The notes under the pieces: model-generated
Told to the model about the DNA's origin: nothing
What the model saw: only the letters and a program-made list of their open reading frames with translations
Database searches by the model: none
Part shown: positions 17,498 through 25,619 of the stretch, in pieces
Numbering within the stretch: the first letter of the stretch is position 1
Layout of the letters: each line of letters starts with the position of its first letter
Position numbers and translations under genes: made by a program
Source of the DNA: JBFKQC01 sp041627895
Lineage (GTDB): Bacteria > Pseudomonadota > Alphaproteobacteria > Rhodobacterales > Rhodobacteraceae
NCBI GenBank assembly: GCA_041627895.1
Contig: JBFKQC010000002.1
Span: forward strand, 1 to 64,000
Length of the DNA: 64,000 nucleotides
Direction of reading: 5' to 3'

Positions 17498-19720
17498 TCA
17501 GCGCCGGCGCGCCGCGTTCAACGCCTGCCAGATGCGCGCCGGGGTCGCAGGAAGCTCGAAGGCCTCGACCCCCGCGCGCCAAAGCGCGTCGGACACCGCC
17601 GAGGCCAGCGCGGCGGTGGCGCCGACGGCGCCGGCCTCGCCCACGCCCTTGACGCCCAGCGGGTTAAGCGCGGTCGGCACCTCGACCGAGCCGATCCCGA
17701 GGGCCGGCAGATCGCCCGCCCGGACCAGCGCATAGTCCATCAGCGTGCCGGTCAGGATCTGTCCCGCCTCGTCAAACACCATCCGCTCGCCCAGCCCCAG
17801 CGACAGGCCCTGCGCGATGCCGCCCTGCAACTGGCCCTCGACCAGCGCCGGATGCAGCACCCGGCCGACATCCTCGACCGCGACATACCGCGCGACCGCC
17901 AGCGCGCCGGTCTCGGGGTCGATCTCGACTTCGCAGACATGCGTGCCGTTCGGAAAGGTGGCGGCTTGCGGCGCGAATTCGGCCTCGACCTGCCAGCGCC
18001 CGCCGAAGCGCGCCTCTGCCAGTGCCGCCAGCGAGATGCTGCGGTTCGTGCCCCCGGCGTGAAACGCGCCGTCGCGATAGGCGACGTCCGCCGCCCCGCA
18101 GCCGAGTTCGGCGGCCGCCGCCGCGCCGCCCTCGTCGATCACCCGGCCGAGCGCCGTCCAGACCGCAGAGCCCGCCACGGTCAGCCCCGCGGATCCGCCA
18201 CTGCCACGCCCGAACCCGACCGCGCGCGTGTCGCCCTGGCGATACGCGATCCGCCCGGGGTCGATTTCCAGCCGTTCGGCGGCGAGGCGGGTCAGCGCGG
18301 TTTCATGGCCCTGTCCCACCGACATGACGCCCGGCGCCAGCGCGATCCGCCCGTCGCCGAAGACCGAGATGCGGGCGCAGTCCGGGCGCGGGTTACGGAC
18401 CGGACCGCCGGCGCTTTCGATGCAGTTTGCCAGCCCGATGCCATAGAGCCGCCCGCGCGCCCCGGCGGCGGCGCGGCGGCGCTCTGCGCCGGGATTCGCG
18501 TCGAGCGCGGCCAGCATCACGCGCGGGAAGTCGCCGCAGTCTATCCGGGTACCAAGCGCCGTGGTGGCAGGCATCTCGTCCGGCCGGATCAGGTTGCGCA
18601 GGCGCAACGCCACCGGATCGGCGCCGATCCGGCGCGCGACGGCGTCGAGCGCGCGCTCGATGGCCTGGGTCGCCTCGGGCCGCCCGTTGCCCCGGAACGG
18701 CGCCAGCGGTGCCCGCGCGCTCAGCCGGCCCTCGACCAGCGCGAAGGCATGGGCGACGCGGTACATGCCGGTCAGCCCGTTGATGTTGTTCATCAGCCCG
18801 AAGGCGCGGCGCCCCGGATAGGCGCCGCAATCCACGGTGAACCGCCCCGCGACGGCGAGGATGTCCAGATCGGCGCTCAGCCCGATCTCGACCTCGCCGG
18901 CCACGCCGCGGCCCTGCGCGTCGGCCAGAATGGTCTCTGACCGCCCCGGCAGCCAGGCGATGGTCGCGCCAAGCCGTCGCGCGGCCCAGGCCAGCGCCGC
19001 ATCCTCGCGCGTCATGTGGCCCTTCAGCCCGAACGAGCCGCCGACATCGCCCGCGGTGACGTGCAGCGCCGCGGGGTCCCAGCCGAAATGCGCCGCCATC
19101 TGGTCGCGGATCGCGAAGGGGTTCTGCGTGCTGGCGCGGTAGCTCAGCCCGCCCTGCCCGTCCGGGGTCGCGATTGCGCCGCGCGGCTCCAGCGCCAGCG
19201 CGGTGCAGCGCGGAACCTCGATCCCGATCCGGTGCCGGTGGCTGGCGCGGTCCAGCGCGGCGCGCGTGGCGGCCTCGTCGCCGAAGCGGCGGGCGAAGGC
19301 CAGTCCGGCAATGGCCGGCGCCTCGGCCAGATCGACTCCGACCGCCTCGATCGCGCCAGGCAGCGCGCCCTGCGTCTCGGCCACCACCAGCGCCAGCGGC
19401 TCGCCCAGGTGGCGCACCCGGTCGGCGCAGAGGATCGGCACCGGGTGATTGCCGGGCGCCCCGCCGTCGTCGCGCGGCAGCGGATCGTGCGGCAGCGGGG
19501 CGATGCCGTCGCGCGCCAGATCGGCCGCGGTCAGGACGGCGCGGATGCCGGGCATCGCGGCCGCGGCGCCCGTATCGAGACGAGCGATCTTCGCGCTGGC
19601 GAGATCGGCGCGCACGAAACCCGCGAACAGCGCCCCCTTCGGGATCGCATCGGCCAGATAGCGCCCCTGCCCGGTCAGCATCCGGGCATCTTCCAGGCGG
19701 TTGTCGGGGCGGTCCGTCAT
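17498..19720 (-). CDS. CoxL/XdhA-like molybdopterin-binding hydroxylase subunit
   Basis: This 740-residue protein is a large (Mo-MCD) subunit of the xanthine dehydrogenase/CO dehydrogenase family. Domain order is normal: an N-terminal aldehyde-oxidase a/b hammerhead (about 10-120), then two Mo-binding domains with GDVGGSFGLKG, APFRGNGRPEA and, near the C terminus, GVKGVGEAGAVG carrying the catalytic glutamate. The loop that reads AYRCSFR in true CO dehydrogenase is APFRGNGR here, so CO oxidation is not expected; it resembles form II proteins. The FAD and 2Fe-2S subunits normally encoded alongside are absent from this window. The start at 19720 begins MTDRPDNRLEDARMLTG, typical of the family. 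Confidence 0.82.
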   Translation of the reverse strand: MTDRPDNRLEDARMLTGQGRYLADAIPKGALFAGFVRADLASAKIARLDTGAAAAMPGIRAVLTAADLARDGIAPLPHDPLPRDDGGAPGNHPVPILCADRVRHLGEPLALVVAETQGALPGAIEAVGVDLAEAPAIAGLAFARRFGDEAATRAALDRASHRHRIGIEVPRCTALALEPRGAIATPDGQGGLSYRASTQNPFAIRDQMAAHFGWDPAALHVTAGDVGGSFGLKGHMTREDAALAWAARRLGATIAWLPGRSETILADAQGRGVAGEVEIGLSADLDILAVAGRFTVDCGAYPGRRAFGLMNNINGLTGMYRVAHAFALVEGRLSARAPLAPFRGNGRPEATQAIERALDAVARRIGADPVALRLRNLIRPDEMPATTALGTRIDCGDFPRVMLAALDANPGAERRRAAAGARGRLYGIGLANCIESAGGPVRNPRPDCARISVFGDGRIALAPGVMSVGQGHETALTRLAAERLEIDPGRIAYRQGDTRAVGFGRGSGGSAGLTVAGSAVWTALGRVIDEGGAAAAAELGCGAADVAYRDGAFHAGGTNRSISLAALAEARFGGRWQVEAEFAPQAATFPNGTHVCEVEIDPETGALAVARYVAVEDVGRVLHPALVEGQLQGGIAQGLSLGLGERMVFDEAGQILTGTLMDYALVRAGDLPALGIGSVEVPTALNPLGVKGVGEAGAVGATAALASAVSDALWRAGVEAFELPATPARIWQALNAARRR

Positions 19721-19870
19721 CAGCGTGCGTCGGTCATCCTCGCAACCGATAGCGCGGCGCGGGCGGGGTTTCAGGACTTTCAGAACGCGGTTCCGCATCG
19801 GGGAATGCCGGGCGCGCGGGCCCCGGCCGCGAAGACGCCGCGCCGGCCCGATCCTGCGATGCCCATGGGA

Positions 19871-19947
19871 TGGTACCGCCTCCCCGGCTCGAACGGGGGA
19901 CCTCTGGATCCACAATCCAGCGCTCTAACCAACTGAGCTAAGGCGGC
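19871..19947 (-). tRNA. tRNA-His (anticodon GUG)
   Basis: The minus strand gives a 77-nt cloverleaf with encoded CCA. The anticodon stem CTGGA/TCCAG encloses the loop TTGTGGA, so the anticodon is GUG. The acceptor stem starts GCCGCCT and pairs with AGGCGGT, giving a G1-U72 wobble, and the discriminator base is A73. No extra G-1 is encoded (the preceding base is T). Loss of G-1 with A73 is the known alphaproteobacterial form of tRNA-His. Confidence 0.97.
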
Positions 19948-20051
19948 ACTGGCGCGGGAAATACCCCCCGATCCCGGCGATTGCAAGTCTCGGCGGTCAA
20001 GCGCCCGGGGACGCCGCGGCGATTTCTCCTCGCCGGAGGCCTGTTACCCAG

Positions 20052-20951
20052 CTAGAGATCGGCCACCCAGGTCTCTTCCACGCTGTCGCGGCCGAAATGG
20101 CGCCCGGGCACGCTGTCGACCAGCCGAAATCCGTAGTGCCGGTATATCGCGCGCGCGGTCGTCTGGGTCGCGTGCGTCATCAGCGTCATCCGGCGAAAGC
20201 CAGCGCCGCGCGCATGATCCAGACAGGCGGTCATCAGGCGCTTGCCCAGGCCCGCGCCCCGCGCCGCGGGTTCCACCAGAAACAGCCGCAGCTTCGCCAC
20301 GGCGGGGTCCTCGGTCGCCATGCAGAAGATCGAGCCCAGGCGCACCCCGTCCCGATGCGCGATGAAGCCGCGGTTGCCGCCGGTGCCGTTCACTGGCAGG
20401 AACCTTGACAGGATGTTCATGACCAGCGCTTCCATCCGCCAGTCGAACCCCAGGTCCTCGGCGTAAATCTCGGCATGGCGCTGCACCACCCACCCGGCAT
20501 CGCCCGGCGCCATTTCGCGGATCGCGACCGCGCCGGGGGCCTCGGGCGCAAACGCCTGCATCGCCGCCCAGAGCGCGTCGGCAACGCGCGCCGGGTCCGA
20601 GCCGTTCAGCCGCTCCCGCGTTTCGGCCCGGGCCTTGCGGACCAGGTCGTCAAAGACGGCGCGGCCCGCATCGGTCAGCCGCAGGGTCTTTCGCCGCGCG
20701 TCCTTGTCCGAGGGCGTGCGGGTGATCCAGCCTTCCCGCTCGTAGCCTTGCAGGATGCGGCTGACATAGCCTTCGTCCAGGGCCAGGTCCTGCGCGATCG
20801 TGCGGGCGGTCCGGTCCTCGTCCGCCTCGATCTCGTAGAACACGCGAAGCTCGGTCACGCTGCGCCCGGTGCCGCCGTAGTCGCGCGAGAACAGGCCGAG
20901 TTTCCTGGTGTAGAAGCGATTGAAGTGGCGGATGCGCTCGATGTCGTCCAT
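20052..20951 (-). CDS. MarR-GNAT bifunctional regulator/acetyltransferase
   Basis: This 299-residue protein joins an N-terminal MarR-type winged helix (about 1-145) to a C-terminal GNAT acetyltransferase domain (about 145-299). The helix-turn-helix region includes RTIAQDLALDEGYVSRILQG. The acetyl-CoA site is the segment VEPAARGAGLGKRLM. Fusions of this kind are common in alphaproteobacteria and their targets are mostly unknown. A large palindrome over its own promoter (20969-21014) argues for autoregulation. Confidence 0.88.
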   Translation of the reverse strand: MDDIERIRHFNRFYTRKLGLFSRDYGGTGRSVTELRVFYEIEADEDRTARTIAQDLALDEGYVSRILQGYEREGWITRTPSDKDARRKTLRLTDAGRAVFDDLVRKARAETRERLNGSDPARVADALWAAMQAFAPEAPGAVAIREMAPGDAGWVVQRHAEIYAEDLGFDWRMEALVMNILSRFLPVNGTGGNRGFIAHRDGVRLGSIFCMATEDPAVAKLRLFLVEPAARGAGLGKRLMTACLDHARGAGFRRMTLMTHATQTTARAIYRHYGFRLVDSVPGRHFGRDSVEETWVADL

Positions 20952-20968
20952 GGCGGCGGCCCCACTTT

Positions 20969-21014
20969 GCTTGACAAAGGCAAGTGTATATCAGATTGCT
21001 TGCTTTTGTCAAGC
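20969..21014. promoter_or_regulatory. MarR-type operator over the marR-GNAT promoter
   Basis: Two 16-bp arms, GCTTGACAAAGGCAAG (20969-20984) and CTTGCTTTTGTCAAGC (20999-21014), are inverted repeats with 15 of 16 positions matching, separated by 14 bp. On the minus strand the outer arm supplies TTGACA and, after 16 bp, TATACA follows, so the promoter is embedded in the operator. It lies 17 bp before the start of the MarR-GNAT gene, so binding would block its transcription. Confidence 0.8.
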
Positions 21015-21048
21015 ATTCGCGATGTTGCCAAGGCATACCCCGGCAGCT

Positions 21049-21140
21049 AAAGCGATTTCCGGCGAAGCGTCGCGAAAATGCGCTCGGCAAACAGCATGGG
21101 GCGCATTCCGTGAATCGCAGATCGCGGAATGTGCTCCAGG
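21049..21140. repeat. Dispersed intergenic repeat, copy B
   Basis: This copy begins AAAGCGATTTCCGGCGAAGC and ends with GCATTCCGTGA and TCGCGGAATGTGC, an inverted pair able to form a hairpin. It matches copy A (13813-13917) but lacks about 14 bp (GCGAAGCCGATCCG region). It sits between the MarR operator and the small gene at 21163. Nothing coding is seen in it. Confidence 0.7.
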
Positions 21141-21162
21141 GCGTGTTTCGAAAGGGTCCGGC

Positions 21163-21369
21163 ATGGGCATCAACAAGGAAAGCAACGTCACGGCGAACCT
21201 GCAGATCGGGCCGACCGATCGCGGCATGGTGCGGATCTATGTCGAGGGCGAAGGCATCGACCTGCCGATGGATTTCGACCCCGACGAGGCCGAGGAGATC
21301 GCCGAGGAAATCCGCGCCGCGGCGTCAAGGGCGCGGGCGATGGGCCGGAAAGGCGGCAAGAAGCGCTGA
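21163..21369 (+). CDS. Small conserved protein, DUF6324-like
   Basis: This 68-residue acidic-then-basic protein starts MGINKESNVTANLQIGP and has a helical segment rich in glutamate (DPDEAEEIAEEIRAAASRA) and a basic tail ending GGKKR. From memory it resembles the DUF6324 family of small Rhodobacteraceae proteins of unknown function. GAAAGGG stands 6 bases before the ATG, which supports translation. It has no obvious operon partner. Confidence 0.75.
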   Translation: MGINKESNVTANLQIGPTDRGMVRIYVEGEGIDLPMDFDPDEAEEIAEEIRAAASRARAMGRKGGKKR

Positions 21370-21390
21370 TCGCCGCCGGCGGCGGCCGGG

Positions 21391-21846
21391 TCAGGGCAGG
21401 ATCAGCCCCGGATCGCGCGCCGCCTGCCAGCGAAGCGCCGCGTGGCGGGCGAATTTCGCCACCATCACCTTGCGCCGCGCCGGGGCAAGCCTGGCTTCGG
21501 GACCCATGCGCACGATTTCCGCGTCATAGGCGTCGGCGATGATCAGCCCGGTCTCTTCCGGCAGCAATTCGGCCGGAAATGCCTCGTCCACGGCCCAGAA
21601 GTAGCGGTCGCACCAGTCCAGATAGCCCTGCCATTTCGCATCCGCCTGGAAATCGGCGCGGCTGGACTTGCACTCGACGATCCAAACCTCGCCCTTCGGC
21701 CCCAGCGCCATCACGTCCACCCGCAGGCCGCGCGCGGGCACCATTTCCTCGACCGTGACGAAGTCGTGGCTCAGCATGTGCCGGCAGACGCCGCGCGCCA
21801 GCATCTGGCCGGGCTTCAGATCGGGAAGGATCAGGTCGTCGGGCAT
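21391..21846 (-). CDS. mmcB: MmcB family DNA repair protein
   Basis: This 151-residue protein resembles MmcB (PF06319), a PD-(D/E)XK-like protein linked to DNA damage tolerance in Caulobacter. The conserved core is RVDVMALGPKGEVWIVECKS, in which the spaced D and ExK give the nuclease-fold signature, followed by DFQADAKWQGYLDWCDRYFWAV. The start at 21846 (MPDDLILPDLKPGQ) is preferred because homologues begin near there; in-frame ATGs at 21858 and 21882 are possible. None has a good ribosome site. Confidence 0.85.
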   Translation of the reverse strand: MPDDLILPDLKPGQMLARGVCRHMLSHDFVTVEEMVPARGLRVDVMALGPKGEVWIVECKSSRADFQADAKWQGYLDWCDRYFWAVDEAFPAELLPEETGLIIADAYDAEIVRMGPEARLAPARRKVMVAKFARHAALRWQAARDPGLILP

Positions 21847-21895
21847 GCCCGTAAACATGAACAAATCGTAAACAAATTGCAAGGGAAGTTGGCAC

Positions 21896-21946
21896 TTGAC
21901 ATGATACCATACGGTATCGCATCAATTAATGAAACCAAATGGTATC
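21896..21946 (+). promoter_or_regulatory. ArsR-type promoter and operator
   Basis: TTGACA (21896-21901) is followed directly by a perfect palindrome GATACC-ATAC-GGTATC (21903-21918) in the -35 to -10 spacer. A further half-site GGTATC stands at 21941-21946. This arrangement is what autorepression by the ArsR-type regulator encoded next would need. It also suggests that transcription starts after 21925, favouring the downstream ATG of that gene. Confidence 0.7.
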
Positions 21947-21961
21947 ACAAACGGCCGCGCC

Positions 21962-22282
21962 ATGACCCCTGCCCTGCAACCCGCCTTTCGCGCCCTTGCC
22001 GATCCCACCCGGCGCCGGATCCTTCGCCTTCTGGCCGGCTCCGAGATGACCATCGCCGAGGTGTCCAGGGCGTTTCCGATGACCCGCGCGGCGGTGCGCA
22101 AGCATCTGGCGATCCTCGAGCAGGGCGCGCTCATCGACAGCGAGCCGCGCGGGCGGGAACGCATCAATCGCCTCAATCCCAATGGATTACGGCCTGTTCT
22201 TGACTGGATGCACGAGCTTGACGCGGCCTGGGACGACCGCCTGGCCGCCCTGAAATCCGCCATCGAAAGGAACACGTCATGA
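21962..22282 (+). CDS. ArsR family transcriptional repressor
   Basis: This 106-residue winged-helix protein has FRALADPTRRRILRLL near the N terminus and the recognition region TIAEVSRAFPMTRAAVRKHL, both typical of the metal-independent ArsR branch that pairs with SRPBCC proteins. No metal-binding cysteines are seen. The ATG at 21962 is chosen; an earlier in-frame ATG at 21929 would fall inside the operator region. Its stop overlaps the next start by 4 bp (ATGA). Confidence 0.85.
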   Translation: MTPALQPAFRALADPTRRRILRLLAGSEMTIAEVSRAFPMTRAAVRKHLAILEQGALIDSEPRGRERINRLNPNGLRPVLDWMHELDAAWDDRLAALKSAIERNTS

Positions 22283-22686
22283 CCACGATCCGAAAATCCA
22301 TCTACCTGAAAGCACCGAAACCGGCGGTCTGGGGGTTTCTGACCGAGGTCGAGAAGGTTAGAACCTGGTTCCACCGCTACGATGCCGACCTGACCGAGGG
22401 GCGCGACTACGGGATGTTCGGCCACGACAGCGGCAAGGAACTGGGCCACGGCAGGGTCCTGCGCGCCGATCCCCACGATCTTCTGGAATACACCTTTTGC
22501 ATCGGCCCGATGCAGGGCGCCACCAGCAACGTGCGCTGGACCCTGGACGAGGTGCCCGGCGGCACGAGGCTGAACCTCGAGCATTCCGGCCTGGCGGACG
22601 GCGCCGAGGGCTTTGCGCTGATCCTCGCGCTCGACGCCGGCTGGGACGACCATCTGCGCCGGTTGCGGGCGCCGCTGTCCGCATGA
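22279..22686 (+). CDS. SRPBCC domain protein (AHSA1-like)
   Basis: This 135-residue protein has the START-like SRPBCC fold: an N-terminal strand with IRKSIYLKAPKPAVWGFLTE, then EVEKVRTWF, and a C-terminal helix around GWDDHLRRLRA. It is translationally coupled to the ArsR gene. ArsR-SRPBCC pairs are frequent in soil and marine bacteria. The SRPBCC member is thought to bind a hydrophobic ligand or help proteins fold, but no specific role can be assigned. Confidence 0.85.
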   Translation: MTTIRKSIYLKAPKPAVWGFLTEVEKVRTWFHRYDADLTEGRDYGMFGHDSGKELGHGRVLRADPHDLLEYTFCIGPMQGATSNVRWTLDEVPGGTRLNLEHSGLADGAEGFALILALDAGWDDHLRRLRAPLSA

Positions 22687-22898
22687 CCCCTTGCCTGAAT
22701 GCTCCGCGCGGCCTATGTCGCGGGATGGCGGGCACTGCCCAACGCGTGAGAGGCTCAATTCCGGTGGCCTTAAGTCAATCCGAGGGAGCTGGCTCTGTCA
22801 GGGTCCTGGCCCAGTTACCCGGCGCCCACCTGTGAAAGCAGGTCCTCGGGAATTCATCACCTCCACGGTTGCCGGCGGTCCCGCCACACATTTCCGGC

Positions 22899-23882
22899 TC
22901 AATAGCCGCGGCCGCGGTCGACCAGGCCCGCCGGCACCCTGCCCTCCAGCACCGCGCGCACGCCCTCGGCGACCGATCGCGCCACCGCCTCGGGGTGCGC
23001 CTCGCTCGCCACGTGCGGGGTCAGCATCACCCGTGGGTGCGACCAAAGCGGGCTGCCGGCCGGCAAGGGCTCGACCGAAGTGACGTCCAGCGCCGCCAGC
23101 GCCGGGCGCCCGGCATCGAGCGCGGCGATCAGGTCGGGCTCGACCACATGTGCGCCGCGGCCGATCTGGATCAGGATCGCGTCGTCGCGCATCTGCGCGA
23201 AGGCGGCGGCGTCCAGGATGCCCGCGGTCGCCGGCGTCAGCGGCAGCACGTTGATCACGGCGGCGCTTTCGGCCAGCACCCGGGCCAGTCCGTCGGCCCC
23301 GGCCAGCACGCGGATGCCGGCCTCCTCGCGCGCGCGCCCGGCCCAGGCAGTGACCGGAAAGCCCAGGCCGGCGATTCCCGCGGCCACCGCCCGGCCCATG
23401 TTGCCGAAGCCCAGAACGCCCACCGCAAACCCGGCCGGCGTCACCCAGTTGAGGTCGCGCCATTCGCGCCGCGCCTGCTGTGCGGGATAGTCGAACATGC
23501 GCCGCTGCCAGCCGGTGACATAGAAGACCGCGAAGGCCGCCATCATCTCTGCCTGGCCCGGATCGGTCATCCGCTTAATCGGCAGGCCCGGCGGCAGGCC
23601 CGGGTGGCCCAAGAGCCCGTCGACGCCGGCGCCCCAGCTGCAGATCAGCCGCAGGTTCGGAAACCTCTCGAACGCGTCCGGCGCCGGGTCGTGCGCAAAG
23701 GCAAAGCCGACGCCCGCCGGGTCGCGCACCTCGTCCGGCGCCAGAAGCCGCACCCACGGCGCCTGCCGCGCGAAGGCCCGCGTAAACATCGCCTTCAGAT
23801 CGAATTGCTGGCTCAGGCAGACCAGGTCGACGAAAGGCAGGGCATCGGGCGGCTGGGACTCGGGCGGCCGGGCATCGGGCAT
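22899..23882 (-). CDS. ghrA: D-isomer 2-hydroxyacid dehydrogenase, GhrA-like
   Basis: This 327-residue NAD(P)H enzyme is close to glyoxylate/hydroxypyruvate reductase A. The Rossmann loop reads GVLGFGNMGRAVA. The catalytic set is R in QIGRGAHVVEPDL, E in DVTSVEPLPAG and H in LTPHVASEAHPE. Expected activity is reduction of glyoxylate or hydroxypyruvate in the cytoplasm. A 212-bp gap without recognisable features separates it from the SRPBCC gene. Confidence 0.85.
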   Translation of the reverse strand: MPDARPPESQPPDALPFVDLVCLSQQFDLKAMFTRAFARQAPWVRLLAPDEVRDPAGVGFAFAHDPAPDAFERFPNLRLICSWGAGVDGLLGHPGLPPGLPIKRMTDPGQAEMMAAFAVFYVTGWQRRMFDYPAQQARREWRDLNWVTPAGFAVGVLGFGNMGRAVAAGIAGLGFPVTAWAGRAREEAGIRVLAGADGLARVLAESAAVINVLPLTPATAGILDAAAFAQMRDDAILIQIGRGAHVVEPDLIAALDAGRPALAALDVTSVEPLPAGSPLWSHPRVMLTPHVASEAHPEAVARSVAEGVRAVLEGRVPAGLVDRGRGY

Positions 23883-23891
23883 GGGCCGGGA

Positions 23892-24191
23892 TCAGCCGTG
23901 GCGGCGGGCGGCCGGCACCGCCGCTGCCCTTGCCCGCGCGGCAGGTCGGCGGGTTCCGCCGGACCCGGTTTCCTCGGCAAGCCGCATGATCGAAATCCCG
24001 AACTGCACGCCGGAGAACACGATGCCGTTGAACATCCATAGCAGGAACAGCGCCAGACCCCCCACGTCCGAGGTCGAGATCAGGTGCCACAGGTTCGCCA
24101 CGTTGAACCACATCAGCAGCGCCACGAAGCACCCCGCGACGCCGAACCCGATCAGCGTGTGGCGTATGTAAAACCTGACGAGCCTGGGCAT
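23892..24191 (-). CDS. Small two-helix membrane protein
   Basis: This 99-residue protein has two hydrophobic helices, about 10-30 (HTLIGFGVAGCFVALLMWF) and about 44-62 (LALFLLWMFNGIVFSGVQF), and a basic, alanine-rich tail. AGGGGG lies before the ATG at 24191. It ends 9 bp before the ghrA start on the same strand, so the two may be cotranscribed. I do not recognise the family. Confidence 0.65.
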   Translation of the reverse strand: MPRLVRFYIRHTLIGFGVAGCFVALLMWFNVANLWHLISTSDVGGLALFLLWMFNGIVFSGVQFGISIMRLAEETGSGGTRRPAARARAAAVPAARRHG

Positions 24192-24329
24192 CCGCACTTC
24201 CCCCTGGTGCCGCCCGATCCTAACACGGCGGCCCGGCGCGCAGGCAAGTCCTTGCCGACCCGCCGAAGCCATTCCACATTCCCCCCGATCCCGCCTATAA
24301 CGGGCCGGGTCGGGACCGGAGGACGCGGC

Positions 24330-25619
24330 ATGGCGGACCACGAGAACGGGCTTTCGCGCGCCGAGGCGCACGGGCTCAGATACGCGCAGGAACTCGAGGG
24401 CCATCTCGGCTGGCTCGATGGCTTCACCTCGGCGGCGCTCGCGGTTCTCGCCGTGGCCTCGGGCATCTACACCTATCTCGGCGTCTCGTCCCTGCTGGAC
24501 GACAACGGCGCGCTCAGCTTCTTCGCGGCGATGGCCTATTCGATCGCCGTCTCGGTCGGCATCTTCGTGTTCTGGTCCTACCTGATGCGGCTCTTGCCGG
24601 CGGTGCGCACCGCGGGCGCGCGGATCGGGCTGGTGGTCTCGATGATCGCCGGGTCGCTCGCCATCATCGCGATGTCGTCCTGGCTGAACGCGGCCGCGCT
24701 GGCCGGCGCCGCCGCGGTCGAGCAGCACCTCGCCAAGACCGTGCAGGACTACCAGTCCTCGCTCGAGCGGGCGCACACCATCGCCGTCACCGCGCAGGGG
24801 CTGGAACGCGACGTGTCCCGCGTGCGGCAAAGCTTCGAGGACCTGTCGGAACAAGAGGCCGGCGGGCAGCTTTCCGGCCTCGCCGGGCGCGGCGCGGTGT
24901 TCCGCGTGCTGCGGCAGAAATCCGAGGAACTGGCGGCACTCGAGGCGCAGATCGCCAGCCAGGCGCCGCTGGTCGACGCGGCCTTCGCCGAGGGCAACGC
25001 GATCCTCAGCCGGATGCGGGCGCTGACCGTCGAGCCCGGCCCGGTCGAGGCGCGCAGCGTTCTGTTCAGCGAAGAGGCCGTGCGGCTGGCCGGCATCATC
25101 ACCACGCTGCGCCAGCTTTCGGTGGCGCCCTTGGTGACGCGCGCGGCGCGCGACCTCTCGGCCTCGGTGGTTCTGCCCGAGATCGACAGCCTCAGGGGCG
25201 AGCAGCAGGCGACGGTCAGCTCGGTCCTGGCCGTGCTGGCGCAGCGCGCCGACACGCTGCGCCAGGCCGCCGAGGCGGTGATCGCGATGCCGCCCGCGCC
25301 GGACACCAGCTATACCCCGATTTCCGCCGCGGACGCGGTGATCCTCTATGCCGGCAATTTCGTGCCCTCCTGGGCCGGCGCCATCGCCATCGACCTGCTG
25401 CCCGCCGTACTGGTGCTGATCGTCGCGATCACCCAGGCGGCGATCCGCTCGGGGCGCGGCCGCGCAGGGATCGAGGACACGCTGACCATGGCCGAGTTCC
25501 GCGCCGCGCTTGCGGCAGTGCGCGACGTCGAGCTGGCGCTGCAGCGCACCCAGCCCGATGCGGCACAAGACCCCGCCCCGCCGAAGGTCCAGAAGCTGAA
25601 GGCGGCCGGCGATGACTGA
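24330..25619 (+). CDS. Membrane protein with periplasmic coiled coil, unknown function
   Basis: This 429-residue protein has three N-terminal membrane segments (about 31-52, 62-86, 98-120), a long helical region rich in E, Q and A (about 130-330) and a last membrane segment near 350-375 (WAGAIAIDLLPAVLVLIVA). GGAGGAC precedes the ATG. It overlaps the following ClpP-like gene by 8 bp, so the two are probably made together. The arrangement suggests a scaffold or regulator in the inner membrane. I do not recognise a named family. Confidence 0.7.
   Translation: MADHENGLSRAEAHGLRYAQELEGHLGWLDGFTSAALAVLAVASGIYTYLGVSSLLDDNGALSFFAAMAYSIAVSVGIFVFWSYLMRLLPAVRTAGARIGLVVSMIAGSLAIIAMSSWLNAAALAGAAAVEQHLAKTVQDYQSSLERAHTIAVTAQGLERDVSRVRQSFEDLSEQEAGGQLSGLAGRGAVFRVLRQKSEELAALEAQIASQAPLVDAAFAEGNAILSRMRALTVEPGPVEARSVLFSEEAVRLAGIITTLRQLSVAPLVTRAARDLSASVVLPEIDSLRGEQQATVSSVLAVLAQRADTLRQAAEAVIAMPPAPDTSYTPISAADAVILYAGNFVPSWAGAIAIDLLPAVLVLIVAITQAAIRSGRGRAGIEDTLTMAEFRAALAAVRDVELALQRTQPDAAQDPAPPKVQKLKAAGDD

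Noticed and set aside
17498..19720. Aerobic CO dehydrogenase CoxL
   Set aside because: The active-site loop AYRCSFR is absent (APFRGNGR here) and coxM/coxS are not present, so CO oxidation is not supported.
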